From contig NW_023503555.1 of the NCBI RefSeq assembly GCF_014529535.1, forward strand, positions 2,108,001 to 2,172,000: 64,000 bases of DNA, read 5' to 3'. This document shows positions 9,942 through 21,430 of this stretch, one piece after another. The notes beneath the pieces were generated by a model. That model was not told the origin of the DNA, did not search any database, and saw nothing but the letters and a program-made list of their open reading frames with translations. Made by a program: the position numbers and the translations under genes. How positions within the stretch are numbered: position 1 is the first letter of the stretch; each line of letters opens with the position of its first letter. Origin of the DNA: Bradysia coprophila. Its lineage: Eukaryota > Arthropoda > Insecta > Diptera > Sciaridae.

Positions 9942-12900
9942 ATGATTCCCGAAAAACGGATATTCATCACACACTGTGTCGATCCGCATCATTTCTACTT
10001 CAAATACGTGGACGATTGTGTGAACAACGAATATTCAAAGTTTGACTACGCATTACAATGCTATGGAAACGATTTGCATGACCGTCAATTGACAACTTAC
10101 CATCCAGATAAAAATGAATTGATCACCTTCTTCGACGTAATTTCCAACAAATGGCTACGGGGACGCGTGACTAATGTCAATGGCGATAATATTACCTTGT
10201 GGTGCATCGACAATGGGTAAATTAGTGTTTTCGCTGCAAAAAAAAACCTACCCGCTTCATGTGCCTTTTGTTCTCTTTTCTTATTGTTCAGAATATTACG
10301 CAAAACTGAAGCGGAGTTCATTCAGCCGTTGACCGAAAATCTCAAAAAAGATTTCAATCTTGTGCAATTGGGAGGTGTCTCCGTGTTGCCCGCTGTAAGC
10401 GTAAGTCTCCGGATTCATCATCATCCTTTTAAACACCATTTAATCGAAGAAAAACCGATTTTTAGACATTGGACTTTGAGACGTTGATCGTGAAAATGCA
10501 GGTTAAGCATAGCTGGGACAAAGATATGAGCAACACGTTCAAATCGGTCATCGATTCGGCCAAACGAATCAATTTTATCGAAGAAATTGACCTGGATCAG
10601 CATAAATTTGGTACACTGTCGACTGAAACGTGGAAGGACAAAGTGGTTGTCATCAACGAAATATTGTTGCAATTGAACAAAGGCATTCCCTGTGGTGGAT
10701 CTTCAGGTAATTGTACAGAATATAACTCCTCCGTTGAGTCGTTCTTATTAGGGGTGGACCTGGTGGTCTAGATTCACTGGATTCTAACTTTAAATATTTG
10801 TTCAAAATCAGTGCTCACAGCGTCTTGACTAACCCGAAATTAAAATGTTGCTCCCGTTTCGATTTTACTAAATTGGCTCACATTGCAGCTTCTAGTGGTG
10901 ACTTTATCCTGTAGATAGTGTTGGCCTTCCAATAATTACATCCAAATCAGTGTCTCCCTTGCTTAGTTCACGTAAAAATTGAAATTTGGAAGCAGATAAG
11001 TGAAGCATGGAGTCTTGTCTAGTTTCTCATCCCAAGTTAACCTTCGCAAAAATCCGTTAATTAGAGTTCCCTTTCGTGGGCAGATTATAACGATTATTCA
11101 AGAATTCCCAGCATAAGTCTACTATTCACAGCCAATAACTCTGCTACATTTATCTGTTGTAGGTATGACCACCTATATGTGCGAGAAACGTATGAAAGAA
11201 GAATTTCATCAGTCACTCGAAATGATAACAACTTTGTCCAGATCCATCAACTCCAGACGCACATCGATTGCATCCGAGAAATTTGATTTCGACATGATCA
11301 CGAATCCATTCAAATCGGAGACAGCTCATGATGTGTCTGAGCGTGTTGATTCGATTCCGAAGGGAACATTGCAATTGAATGTTGAATCTAAAGTGGAAGC
11401 GCAGAAAAATCCGTCAAAACCCACGGAAACTTCTGGTGCATCAGGGAAAGATGATGTAGTAGAACGGCATTCAAAACCAGTCATTCCTGAGGATACATCA
11501 AACAAATCTAAATTGGATTCCTTGAAACCGAGAAAGCCAGCAACCGACAAATCAGTTGGTAAACTAGCTGATCTAAAAGCCGCCAAGTCGAATGGAACCT
11601 CGAGCACATCAAAATTCGAAATGGAAAATCCCTTCAAATCGAAGAAAACATCTGGTGCTTCGGGCGTCTCTGATGGAATAGAACTGTTTCTAGAACCTGC
11701 CAAGCCTACGGGAACAACAAGTGCATCCAACCAAGCTGAAATGAGACTTGAGGCTAGCGTGTCCGTCAAATGTGATTGGGAACCTATCAAGCCCGTTAGA
11801 GCCGCGAGAAAATTCAACAACTCCAAAACAGAAGAAGAAAACCCCTTCAAGCCGAAGGTAACGTCTGATACTTCAGGTAAATCTGGAGAAGCACAATCCG
11901 TCAAGCCCAAGGCAACAGCGCTCACATCTGAAATTAAAATCAATGAGAATCCCTTTAAGCCGAAGAAGCCTTCTACTGAATCCGTCAAATGTGATCAGGA
12001 ACATGACACGTCCAGTGGAGCAACGAGTGAATCCCACAAAACCGAAACGGTATGTGAAAATCCTCAATCGAATAAAACGTCTGATGCTCTGGGCAAGTCT
12101 TGCGGAATTGAATCCGTTTTGGAATCAACAAAGCCGAATGGAGCAGAGGGTGTATCAGACCAGTCTGAAATGAAAATGGAGGAGAATCCATTCAAGCGTA
12201 AGAAAGGTCCATCTGGCAAATGTGGTGGAATAGAACTGCACTTAAAACCTGTCCAGCACAAGGAAGCTGCAAGCATAACCGACCAACCTGAAAAGGAAAT
12301 GGAAAATCCATTTAAGCCGAAGAAAACATCCGTTTTATCCAGCAAATGTGAAGGAACAGAACTGCAGCATTCTGAATCTGTCAAACCCATGGAAACGTCC
12401 GCTGTTTCTGGCAAATCTGGTGAAGCAGAGACCGATTTCGAATTCGTTAAAACCAAGCGAACAGCGGCGAGTAAATCGAACGAATCTAAAACTGAACTGG
12501 ATCCGGAACAAAATCCGTTCAAACCGACGAAAATTTCCGGTGCCCCCGGCACAGCTTCTGACGGAACAGAACTGCTTTTGGAACCTGTCAAGCCTAAGCG
12601 AACGACAAGTCTAAACAGATTTAAAACGGATGAGAGCCCCTTCAAACTGCAGCAGAAAAAACATTCCAGCGAATTCGTCCAATCTGATGGAATTGAATCT
12701 GGACCGGCCAAGCGTGAGAGAACATCGAACACACTCGAGAAATCTGAAATGAAATTAGACGAATATTCGTTCAAATCGAATAGATACGGTAAGCCTGAAT
12801 CGGATGTACAGGGAGAAAATTCCCATGAATCGAAGAAAATCGATCACTCGTCATTACAAAATGGATTCGGCTCAATCGAAAGCATTGACAAAACTGGCGT

Positions 12901-13246
12901 CAGTTTTGTTTATAATTCGGAAAAAAACAAAGCTGACTTGCCATCGTTGGATGGAAGCTTCGACACACTGAACAGCGTCAGTATGGCTGTGTCTACGATT
13001 CGTACGTTCATAAGTGAAGCAAAGACTCACCGAAACAATGAGAACACAAAATCGCTTCATATTGATTATGATTGTCATTTGAAGACTCTTAAATTCGGAA
13101 ACGGAGAAACAATACGAGGTGTACAGCAGTCATCAATTGGCTGGGTTAATAAACAACGATTTCCAGTCGATGACGACAATGAAAGCTGTAGTAGCAGCAT
13201 CATCAACTTGATGGATGATAAAAGTGACATCACACACGTGAAATGA
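9942..13246 (+). CDS. Tudor-domain protein with NPFK-module repeats (4 exons)
   Basis: Exons 9942-10216, 10292-10400, 10466-10706 and 11163-13246 join in frame to 902 codons plus stop. All introns are GT-AG (75, 65 and 456 bp), with donors GTAAAT, GTAAGT and GTAATT. ATG 9942 is the first Met after an in-frame TAA at 9918-9920. Residues 7-92 read as a Tudor core: VDPHHFYF opening, then W71-x-R-G74 and D90-N-G92. Residues 93-205 (LGGVSVLP, later W and F positions, ending ILLQLNKGI) resemble the rest of an extended Tudor domain, most like the N-terminal domain of the TDRD12/Yb group. Known relatives bind methylarginine on Piwi-type proteins in germline RNA granules; that role is inferred here. 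No DEAD-box helicase follows. Instead residues ~256-745 form a Ser/Thr/Lys/Glu-rich region with seven NPFK motifs and several decayed ones (SPFK, YSFK), then a more ordered C-terminus. Krimper-, Tejas- or other Tudor-type identities are not excluded. The gene model is strong; the family assignment is moderate. Confidence 0.85.
10217..10291 (+). other. Intron 1 of Tudor-domain gene
   Basis: The donor G|GTAAAT at 10217 and acceptor TTGTTCAG at 10291 split a Gly codon (GG|A). This joins the Tudor DNG motif to the downstream ILRKTEAEF segment in frame. Confidence 0.8.
10401..10465 (+). other. Intron 2 of Tudor-domain gene
   Basis: Phase-0 intron of 65 bp with consensus donor GTAAGT at 10401 and acceptor TTTTTAG ending at 10465. 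An alternative donor (GTAAGC) 6 bp upstream would remove two residues. Confidence 0.75.
10707..11162 (+). other. Intron 3 of Tudor-domain gene (456 bp)
   Basis: Donor CAG|GTAATT at 10707; acceptor TGTTGTAG ending at 11162. Splicing completes a Gly codon (G|GT) and enters the large last exon in frame, directly before an ATG at 11165. The long open frame of exon 4 could be mistaken for a separate intronless gene starting at that ATG. The interior is AT-rich and stop-filled. Confidence 0.8.
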
Positions 13247-13327
13247 TTGCAGGAAATCTTCAAACTTCGCTAAATTCTTCAAAGTTTTGCGCTGGTAATT
13301 AATGGAAAACTTTTATTTTGTTACTCA

Positions 13328-13333
13328 AATACA
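13328..13333 (+). terminator. Possible variant poly(A) signal of Tudor gene
   Basis: No AATAAA occurs soon after the stop codon at 13246. AATACA here is the nearest weak variant, followed by T-rich sequence. Low confidence. Confidence 0.2.
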
Positions 13334-13626
13334 TTTGCGCTAAAACAATTGGAAAATTTGGCTTTTTATTCCGTTTAATAATTGGTTCCGTTCCTAACCT
13401 TGGTGGTCGTGACGATTTTCATCGAAACATGAAACATACGAATAATACACTGAGTTAAAGGGTACCGGTCCGTCGCTGACAAGATTTTTTTCCCGAAAAA
13501 TGACAACTGAAAACCAACATGTACCCTTGGAGTCAGAGTCTAAAAATCTGGCGTTCGAGTCCACAAGTTTTTTGATTCGCCTTAACATTCTCATTTGACG
13601 CCTATTTAAAAATTGGATTTGTAACA

Positions 13627-13702
13627 GTAGTCGGACACCTATTGTTCTTTCATTCATTGAAAAGTTTATCAATGAGAAAACCATAAGTGTCCGAATACTG
13701 AT
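13627..13702. repeat. Hairpin, 30 bp arms
   Basis: CAGTAGTCGGACACCTATTG plus TTCTTTCATT pairs with AATGAGAAAACCATAAGTG plus TCCGAATACTG around a 16 bp loop. It is probably a tiny MITE. Confidence 0.55.
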
Positions 13703-14028
13703 ACATGTCCGGAGGTGTACGCACCCTGTGTTACCCAGAGCTCGTCTCGTAAATATTTTTGTCGACATTGAAGATTGCAGATGATGAAGACGTTCGTGAA
13801 AAACTTTGCTTTTTCATTTTAACACTAGTACTAAATGCTCGGAACGGGTTGATCTCGGCCTGAACCACAGAGCTACACTCGAGAAGTGTCAAGATGGCGC
13901 TGTCTTTATTTGAACATGTCTGGTTTCCCATATATGTATTTTTGTGGTTTCCTTTAATCGACAGCTCCACCATGCCACCTCTCGAGTATGACTCTATGCT
14001 CTGAACGATACCCAAACCTGAACTAAGA

Positions 14029-14262
14029 TTAATTTCTTTTCGGTGACTTGTTGAAAGGGAACAAAATGGCTTGAGTCTTAGTCGTGTTTAGCTGAATTTT
14101 CCATTCCTTCAAGTACTTATGACAGGATTTCAGTCCTCCGTGTAGTCTGTTCATGATCGTTTTGGTATGTTTAGCAACAGCCATCAGACCGGTGTCGTCA
14201 GCATAGAAAGCAATTTCACAGTTCCTGGACGCTTTAAAGTCTGAGATGTAAAGCGAGTAGAT
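14029..14262 (-). pseudogene. Jockey-type non-LTR reverse-transcriptase fragment
   Basis: Minus-strand translation gives LYISDFKASRNCEIAFYADD, the RT catalytic YADD box, then LMAVAKHTKTIMNRLHG and YLKEWKIQLNTTKTQAILF. This is the classic order of RT palm and following region in Jockey/CR1-like LINEs. The frame is open for about 78 codons. Everything N-terminal to it is replaced at 14262 by a foldback repeat array, and the 3' part is lost at 14029. It is a dead fragment. Confidence 0.8.
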
Positions 14263-14655
14263 GGAAATACAAGAAATTGAAGGAGTTATAAGGAATTGAC
14301 CGGAATTGACTGGGTATACGTAAAATTGATGGAATGAAAAGGAATTGACCGTAATTGACTGGAAATACGTGAAATTGATGGAATTATAAGTAATTGACTG
14401 GGAATACACTAATACATTGTAAGGGAATTGAAAGTAAATTAGACTAAATACGGATAAGTATAATGATCGGGAAAAAGTACCAGGAATTTCCGATCATCAT
14501 ACTTATCCTTATTTACTTTCATTTCCTTACAATTTAACGTATTTCCAGCCAATTCCGGTCAATTCCTTATAATTCCATCAATTTCTCGTATTTACAGCCA
14601 ATTCCGGTCAATTCCTTATAATTCCATCAATTTCTCGTATTTCCATCAATTACAA
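14258..14655. mobile_element. Foldback array inserted in the LINE RT
   Basis: The left arm carries tandem GGAATTGACCGGAATTGACT plus GGAAATACGTGAAATTGATG units. The right arm carries the inverse (CCAATTCCGGTCAATTCCTT plus ATAATTCCATCAATTTC). The centre (14412-14525) is a further inverted pair (AAATACGGATAAGTATAATG and inverse). The left edge abuts the RT fragment exactly where its N-terminal coding part is lost. Confidence 0.7.
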
Positions 14656-14694
14656 TTATTTAGCGGATACTCCGGCAATTCCTTTAAGAGTGTG

Positions 14695-14830
14695 TAGTCA
14701 ATTACCCGAGTCGGTTACCCCTCGGGTCAAACCTGAAAGTAAAAGTTTAGGCTGAAGTCAAATTCGAGTCGAATTTCAGGTTCAGGTCAAGCTCAGATTT
14801 TAGTTCAGGTGTCGGGTTGAAATCCGTTTG
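14695..14830. repeat. Fragment of the CGGGT/ACCCG palindrome family
   Basis: A degenerate run of TCGGGTCAAACCTGA- and TTCAGGTTCAGGTCAAG-type words resembles the arms of the hAT-type palindrome at 6825. No clear termini. Confidence 0.4.
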
Positions 14831-15555
14831 GTCACTTCTATTGATCAACCACTCGATTTACAACTCTTTGCATCTCTTTTTGAAGTGGTTGACCCGTGTT
14901 TCACTCTAAATATACATATCCTCATGCACTCCAACTATCAAAATTAAAGTTTTTTGATATTATTGTATAAGTTTCTCATTTTACGAGATTTGTTTCGCAT
15001 TATTCTGTTGCAGGTGTAACAAGTACGGAAAATATTGGTAATATCAAATACGGTCACATCTGTAGACTAACGTTCACTGCGAATTTGTATACTTTAAATT
15101 GTTCGAACTGAGAAGAAAAACAAAAGAAATAAAAAAACGGCAGGACCTTTTTAATTGATTGGTTTCGGGAAGTAGCTGTACAACATTTGACAGAAAAATA
15201 GCGGGTTATAGCTGGTAAAAAGTCATGAAATCATTAATTACCAAAATTTTTATTAAATTTACGTTTTTTTCTTCCACACTCTGTCTCTCTCTCCTCTTTT
15301 TTTTTGCCTCAACTAATTTATGTTCGACCATTAATTTATATTTCAATTTCCTTTAACATTAATCTTTCGGTGTTCATAACACTTCACTTTTATAAGATAA
15401 TTTCACAGCAATACACACAATTTAAGGGCATTAAATGCTGTTACGCTTTTAATGACTTTTCCATGCTGTGAAAACATTTTCGCACATATTCGCCAGTCGA
15501 AGTGAAATGTTATATACCATTCATTTAGGGGAGGAAACGTTTATGAGACGCAGAG

Positions 15556-15819
15556 ATGAGTCATAATTCATTTTTGTTCTTTATTTCATTTATTTTTGCT
15601 TGCTCGCTTGCCTCCTATATTGCTTTGAGTGTATTAAATGCGTGTAATATTCGGTTTGCTTTTCATAATTTCCTCACAGAGTGGCGTATGATACTTGGGA
15701 GGCACAGCGAAAAACAATTACAAAAATTTGACATGCTCCAGCGAGGAATGCGTATACTTATGGCTTCGGAAATTATTCACTTTCACTCTCATCATGTACA
15801 ATTTCCACATGGAAAATAA
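15556..15819 (+). CDS. Possible small ORF with hydrophobic N-terminus
   Basis: An 87-codon ORF starts at a genuine ATG. The N-terminal ~25 residues (MSHNSFLFFISFIFACSLAS) look like a signal peptide, and the rest is mixed polar with several His. There is no recognisable domain, no good TATA/initiator pair and no visible conserved structure. In such AT-rich DNA an ORF of this size with a hydrophobic start can arise by chance, so this is a weak candidate. Confidence 0.15.
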   Translation: MSHNSFLFFISFIFACSLASYIALSVLNACNIRFAFHNFLTEWRMILGRHSEKQLQKFDMLQRGMRILMASEIIHFHSHHVQFPHGK

Positions 15820-15959
15820 ATTAGTCATTAATTAGACAAATTTCCTTTATTTTGATTTTATGACAGATGTTGAACGTATACAGTCTGTATGGATACACCA
15901 GTAAAGGTTATCATTCCATTCATAAGTTGAATCATTAAAAGCGTGAAACTTTTATTAAT

Positions 15960-16152
15960 GTTTTTCTCTCAGTATACAAAGTGGAAACTCGGTTGTTCAA
16001 ACATATATACGATATTTGAACGCCTCTTTGATGTCAGTAAAGTAATTAAATTTCTGGAGAAAATATTTGCCGTTTGTGTCGGAACATATATACCCAATTA
16101 CTTCTGTAAATGTTTCGGAATTGGTGTTGTGGAAGTTGTAAAATCTTTGGGT
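15960..16152 (+). CDS. Possible internal exon, unrecognised
   Basis: An open stretch begins after an acceptor-like TTTTTCTCTCAG (ending ~15972) and reaches a donor-like GGTAAGAG near 16150. It encodes roughly 60 residues including FERLFDVSKVIKFLEKIF and several Cys. No partner exon could be identified, though the preceding small ORF lies 130 bp upstream on the same strand. Very tentative. Confidence 0.12.
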
Positions 16153-16317
16153 AAGAGATTATGTCAAAATATTGTTACTGGAACGGCAGTGGGAAATATT
16201 TTATTCCCTTATACCTTTCAATTTTAAGTCTGCTTCCTTATTTCAGGTCTAAAATACAGAATATTCTATCACCACACTCGTCAATCTGATAGTATCTAGC
16301 GAGTGGGAGTGGTGGGT

Positions 16318-16500
16318 ATACTAGAAAATCCTCTGTCAACAGAAGAAAATCCTTTGAAAATTTTTGACAACTATAAAAACCCTTTTATCAGATAATCCTC
16401 AAAAATCGAAGAAAAACCACGAAAATCCTTAAAAATCGCTTGAAAATCTGGGAAAAATCCTCAGAAAATCATTGAAAATCCTTCGAGAATTTTCTTTTTC
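16318..16500 (+). repeat. Degenerate GAAAATCCT repeat
   Basis: About twelve loose copies of GAAAATCCTTGAAAATC-type words without a fixed period. Low-complexity, noncoding. Confidence 0.6.
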
Positions 16501-17030
16501 AAAATCTTATGTCAGCGAAATTTACAAATATTTGCCTGTTACCTGCTACCAGGGCTGTACTAAAAGGAATACAGAATCAGTTGCAAGTTAATGTCAAGTT
16601 GAAAAACTATTAGTTGGAATCAGTAGAATTTTTAGGATACCTTCATTCTTAGTTCTAGAATCCTTAGAGAAGCAGTTCTATGCCAAGTTGGAATGTTTTC
16701 TGACTAAAATCATTCTCAAATGCTCCAAATACTTGCTAATACATTTTTGCATGCTATGGGGGAGGGTATGATCTAAAATTCGACATATTTCACATGCGCG
16801 CTTTGTGAACTCCTATCCGAAATATCTTGATGTCAACACGACCCATTATGCTACATCATAGTTTCTGAGAGCTTCAAATTTCACTATTGATGTGAATCTC
16901 TCCTTCAATTTGAATCTTCTTAAGCAGAATAAAGTAAGTATACGTGCTCTCCACACCTAAATCTTCACATATCAGCCTAAACATCAAATCTATTACTCCT
17001 TTTGTTCTAGGTATTTTCATAATAGTTCAC

Positions 17031-17136
17031 ATAATCTTTTACTTCAATGCTTTTAACATTAATATTTAACTATTTCATAGCTTTACACATTATATTCATC
17101 GCTCATTTTTGTTGTCGTTGTAGATAACAGATGTGG
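17031..17136 (+). mobile_element. TTAA-MITE family A, degenerate copy
   Basis: Contains the family landmarks AATCTTTTACTTCAATG and TTTTTGTTGTCGTTGTAGAT plus AACAGATG. The termini are not recognisable. Confidence 0.45.
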
Positions 17137-18516
17137 TTTAATTTTATCATTACATTGTCGTCTACTGCGTTGCATGAAGTTTGTTCGATTGGTGGATTAA
17201 ACTTGGATATGATGACTGATAAAAAAAATTCTTAAATTTCAAAGACAATTGAAGGCAAATTCAAATTTGAACGGAAATCATACACATTAGGGTAAGACCT
17301 TTAGAAAATTTGTCTATCCATCACAAACACAATCATCAGCTTCTTCTTCCATAGAAACTATAAAATTTAAATCAATTTGTTGACCATTGTTCATTCGGAC
17401 AAAGTGCTATGTTTAAACACAGAACTAAAACAATTATCCTCGACACGAGCCAAAGTAATAATAAATTCGTAGTAAACTAATTATCGTTTTCTCATTATTT
17501 CCCATTAATTAAGTTCATGTCGTTTGTTTTCCGGCCAAAAAGTTTTCGCCTTACATTTGTTCCGATTAATGCCAACGTATTTATTCGAAGTTGTAATCCC
17601 CAACAATAATAGAATGCAATGGGTACGATCGTGAACAATAAAATCCAGTAATACTTTCCAAATGTCCAAATTGAAAACTCTTGCGAAGGATATAAATGGC
17701 GAAAAATTCACACGTTCTTCTCTCGATATTGCAATATAAAAAGTTAGAGGAAAACTTGCAAAAACGAAACAGAAGAAAAAAAAACTTTTTATTCGACAAA
17801 AAAAGAGAAACTTTTTTCGTTACAGTAGTACTGCTCGCTTATCCTATACGTAGAAATTCAAACTTTCCCAGTCAGTGACACAAGAAATACAGATAGGGTG
17901 TCGCAAGTCTGTCTTTCAATTGCTTCGCATTTTCTTCGCAACTGAAACTTGACGAGACTCGTCGAGTTTCTTGCAAAAATACTAATACCTCTACGTCTAG
18001 CCATTAACAACCGACAAGTGTATTACGGTGATTACAGTTCAATCTGTTACTCCTTACTGTATTGAAAGAGCCTCTCAAGGGGAAGCAACAACACAACATG
18101 CTACACATTTTTAAAAAGCCCAAAAATTAAAAGTTTGCATCCAAACACAAGATATGTATTTTGGTAGCAAGCACTCGACATCACCCAACTCGTCAAAATA
18201 AAAATTTGGACCCGTGGACTTAATGTACTATTACCGCCTCTATTAACTGTGATGGTAAGTAGACTAATTAACTGTGATAATAAAGTTCGTTGTGGACGAT
18301 GAAAATTCAGTATTTTTGAGTTTCGAAGTGTCTTGCATTTTAATAATAGGCCTGCTCGACGCAGTGGTCATATAAGTTAAGATTTTAACGTTGATATGAT
18401 GCCAGAAAATAAGGGGCCAAATGATCGTTAAAAAATCTGTTCTGGTGCTTGGTTCGTTGACGGAACGCTAACGTGATGACACAATCTTGGCCAAGTAAAT
18501 GTATTTAACGATTTAA

Positions 18517-18702
18517 CCTGTTACAGATACAGACAGCAAGCATCCACAGATCCACAGATCAAAATATTTTTAATCTGTTGATTTCAAATCTTTTACTTCA
18601 ATTGTTTAACATGCATTTTACTATATACAGGACCATATAACACAGGACTTGTCATTATTTTTGTCGTTGTCATCGATAGCAGATGATTAGCCGTATGTCT
18701 GA
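18517..18702 (+). mobile_element. TTAA-MITE family A copy
   Basis: It starts TTAA|CCTGTTACAG and carries all landmarks (GATCAAAATATTTTTAATCT, TTGATTTCAAATCTTTTACT, TCATTATTTTTGTCGTTG, AGATGATTAGCCGTATG). The right terminus has decayed (TATGTCTGAATT). Confidence 0.7.
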
Positions 18703-18837
18703 ATTCGATAAGGTCCGCGATTATGTGTGAAAATCATTACACTCGTTTCATGAACATTCACAATGGGATAAAATACTCACGCACACATTCAAAATTGTGC
18801 AATCTTAGCTTGAACTAGTATGCAATATACTTCATTC

Positions 18838-18896
18838 AACACACTTCAAGCATCAACTGTACTAAGGGTACTGAAACTTGACAGGGTGTCGTATAG
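18838..18896 (+). mobile_element. TTAA-MITE family B, half copy
   Basis: ACACACTTCAAGCATCAACT plus GGGTACTGAAACTTGACAG match the left half of the 49405 copy. The right half is absent. Confidence 0.5.
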
Positions 18897-21430
18897 CTGT
18901 TCGAAGCCTTCCGTATTCAAGTAAGATAAAGTCAGGAATGAAAGTTTCCAAATATGTTCGCTAAAGGAATGGAAAAACAGACTTGCGTCACAGAAGCGAT
19001 TCTTTTTAGTTTCTGCATGCAATATTGCTCATGATATTGTTGGCCATATTATATTAATGGATGGATTGGGGGGTATACTTATATGTTAAAGAAGTGAGAA
19101 TTTACGAAAGATCTGCAAAATCGGGCTTTCCACATTTGAAATGTCACCGTCGAGAGACGAAGCTATTGTTAAAATCCAAAATGAAAAGCAGACGTATTTT
19201 ACACAAAATTAAATTGAACTACGCTCTGTTTGATTATACTTTATGCACAATATAACCATTCTACTATACGACGTACGTATACAGAGTCTTACACACGACA
19301 AACATATATTTATGTGCTTGTCACTTTTGTACGTAAACTTTAAGAAAATTTATATGTATAGACGGAAAAACCTCCTACATAATATCCACTATATGTATGA
19401 CGTTACGTAAACATGCGAAGAAAGTTGAATAATATGCGGGAAAAGGTCTTTCCTCTAAATTTATGTATATGAAATGAACGGAACTTTGTATTCAAATGGG
19501 GGTCTTAGAAGTTTCCACTAAAGAAGGTTGTGTGTTGTTTCTTTTGTGTGCTAAAAGTGAAAATTGTAAATGTTGTTGAATTTTGGCACAAAATGAAATG
19601 GCACGAAACAGCACACATCCATTTTGGGAAACAAAGTTAAAGCTCAAAAGAAAGTGTACACAAAAGGCACCATCATACATCTATCTATACATCCAGCTAA
19701 AACATCACCATTTCCACACAGTTAATACACTCCACTCTTGGTGTGTGTACAATCCAGAGTCAGATGAAATTTGTTTGGCAAAAATGTATGTATAGAGAGT
19801 GGAGTGTCTTGTATACACTTACTTATGGAATAATAAAGGTTGTGAAGAGACGTGATAAAATTGATTGACTGGAACTTTTTGTTTGATGAAATTCTTGGCG
19901 GTAATGGTTCAGCACATTTATGAGATTTATCAAATATAAAAGCTTTCACGTAAATTTGTTATTTTCTTGGTTTTATTTATCGGATGTTTAGTGTGTTACC
20001 GATGAACGATTCGACTGCCAATGAATATTGAACGAATAAAGCGAAACTGATCTCTTATTTTACCGGGTCTTGCTGAGTTGAACGTCTAAGTAATCGAAGA
20101 TTTTATAGCGGAGATTTACCCGAATATCAGGGATTTTTATGGGAAATTAATTTAATGACTGTCTTCTATGGTACTTGGACTCATCATCATTCCGACTACT
20201 TTCTGTTTCAATAGAATTTACGTTTTTTAGGTGGACAGCCTATACAAGATTCCACAAGTGTACAGAGAGCTAAATAAGTTAAGATTGTCTGGCTCGAATC
20301 AATTTTCTTTCTTTCTTTTTTAAAGAAAGTTCATTAAATAAAAAAAAAAACTGGTTCAATTTTATGGCCAAGAATATACACCACGTACACCGTCTAGTCA
20401 GTTGAACGTCTTCCACCATTTTTTAACCATTCTGATTCTGAGACCATTTTTTGAACGATTGAATAAGATAGGTTGCAATTAAAAGAAACTCTCGCATTTT
20501 GATAGTCTAATACATAACCGAATTTCTCGAATTTCCCCACATTTTCTGGAAAAAGTAATTTAGTGAAAATTTAGAAAAATGAAGCAAAATTCAGAAAAGT
20601 TTATGACGGTTAAGTTAGCTCAAAAGTTTTCTCAAAATTTTAGCGATATCGCTAACCTTGAACGATTTTGCGCTACGAAATCAGTTAGCGCTATTTCGTA
20701 GCGCTAAATCAATTTTGAGAAATCTTCAGACATTTGGAATTTTGAGAAAACTTTCAGATTTTGGGATAACTTCGGTCGTACCGAATTTTGAGAAATCTAT
20801 ATAATCTTGGGATATCTACGGTCGTCCCATATTTTGAGAAAAATTTCAGATTTTGGGATAACTTCGGTCATACGGAATTTTGAGAAAACTATATAATCTT
20901 GGGATATCTACGGTCGTCCCATATTTTGAGAAAACTTTCAGATTTTGGGATAACTTCGGTCGTACGGAATTTTGAGAAAACTTTCAGATTATGGGATAAC
21001 TTCGGTCGTCCCGTATTCTGAGAAAACTGTCAGATTTTGGGATAACTTCGGTCGTACCGAATTTTGAGAAAACTTTCAGATTTTGGGATAACTTCGGTCG
21101 TACGGAATTCTGAGAAAACTTTCAGATTTTGGGATATCTTTGGTCATACAGAATTTTGAGAAAACTATAAAATCTATAAAATCTTGGGATATCTACGGTC
21201 GTACCGAATTTTGAGAAAACATTCAGGTTTTGCGGTATGTTCCGTCGCAGTCTATACACCGAAAATTTTGAGTTTGGAAAAGAAAGATCCCGTAGAATCG
21301 ATTTTTTGATGTTTACGATTTAATTATGGCGAATTAGTGGATCAAGGGTGTGTCGATTTTATTGATGCATAGTACCAAGAGTTGTGTTTCATTTCATTTG
21401 ATTTCTAATTTTTTCATTTTAGTATTAAAA

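Larger units (their letters stand above)
14835..17030. other. Mostly featureless AT-rich region
   Basis: Apart from the two weak coding candidates at 15556 and 15960 and the GAAAATCCT repeat, I see no gene or element. A C/T-rich run (CTGTCTCTCTCTCCTC) occurs at 15282. Confidence 0.45.
17140..20530. other. AT-rich intergenic region with two MITE remnants
   Basis: Only the family A copy at 18517 and the family B half copy at 18838 are recognisable. CACTCCACTCTTGG at 19731 has a near-inverse at 19796 (AGAGTGGAGTG). Confidence 0.45.

Noticed and set aside
11326..12774. Long minus-strand open frames (220 and 236 codons) opposite exon 4
   Set aside because: They are antisense shadows of the repetitive Ser/Lys/Glu-rich coding exon. 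Their Leu/Asp/Ser repeats mirror the NPFK modules.
11165..13246. Exon 4 as a separate intronless gene starting at ATG 11165
   Set aside because: An acceptor TGTTGTAG lies 2 bp before that ATG, and the phase matches the donor at 10707 exactly, so it joins the Tudor exons.
13394..14015. Two minus-strand ORFs of 124 and 94 codons downstream of the Tudor gene
   Set aside because: One spans a hairpin repeat and the other a CTCGGAACGGG-type repeat fragment. No domain and no splice support.
18356..18395. tRNA A-box-like GACGCAGTGGTC
   Set aside because: No B box or tRNA-like continuation downstream, unlike the candidate at 52885.
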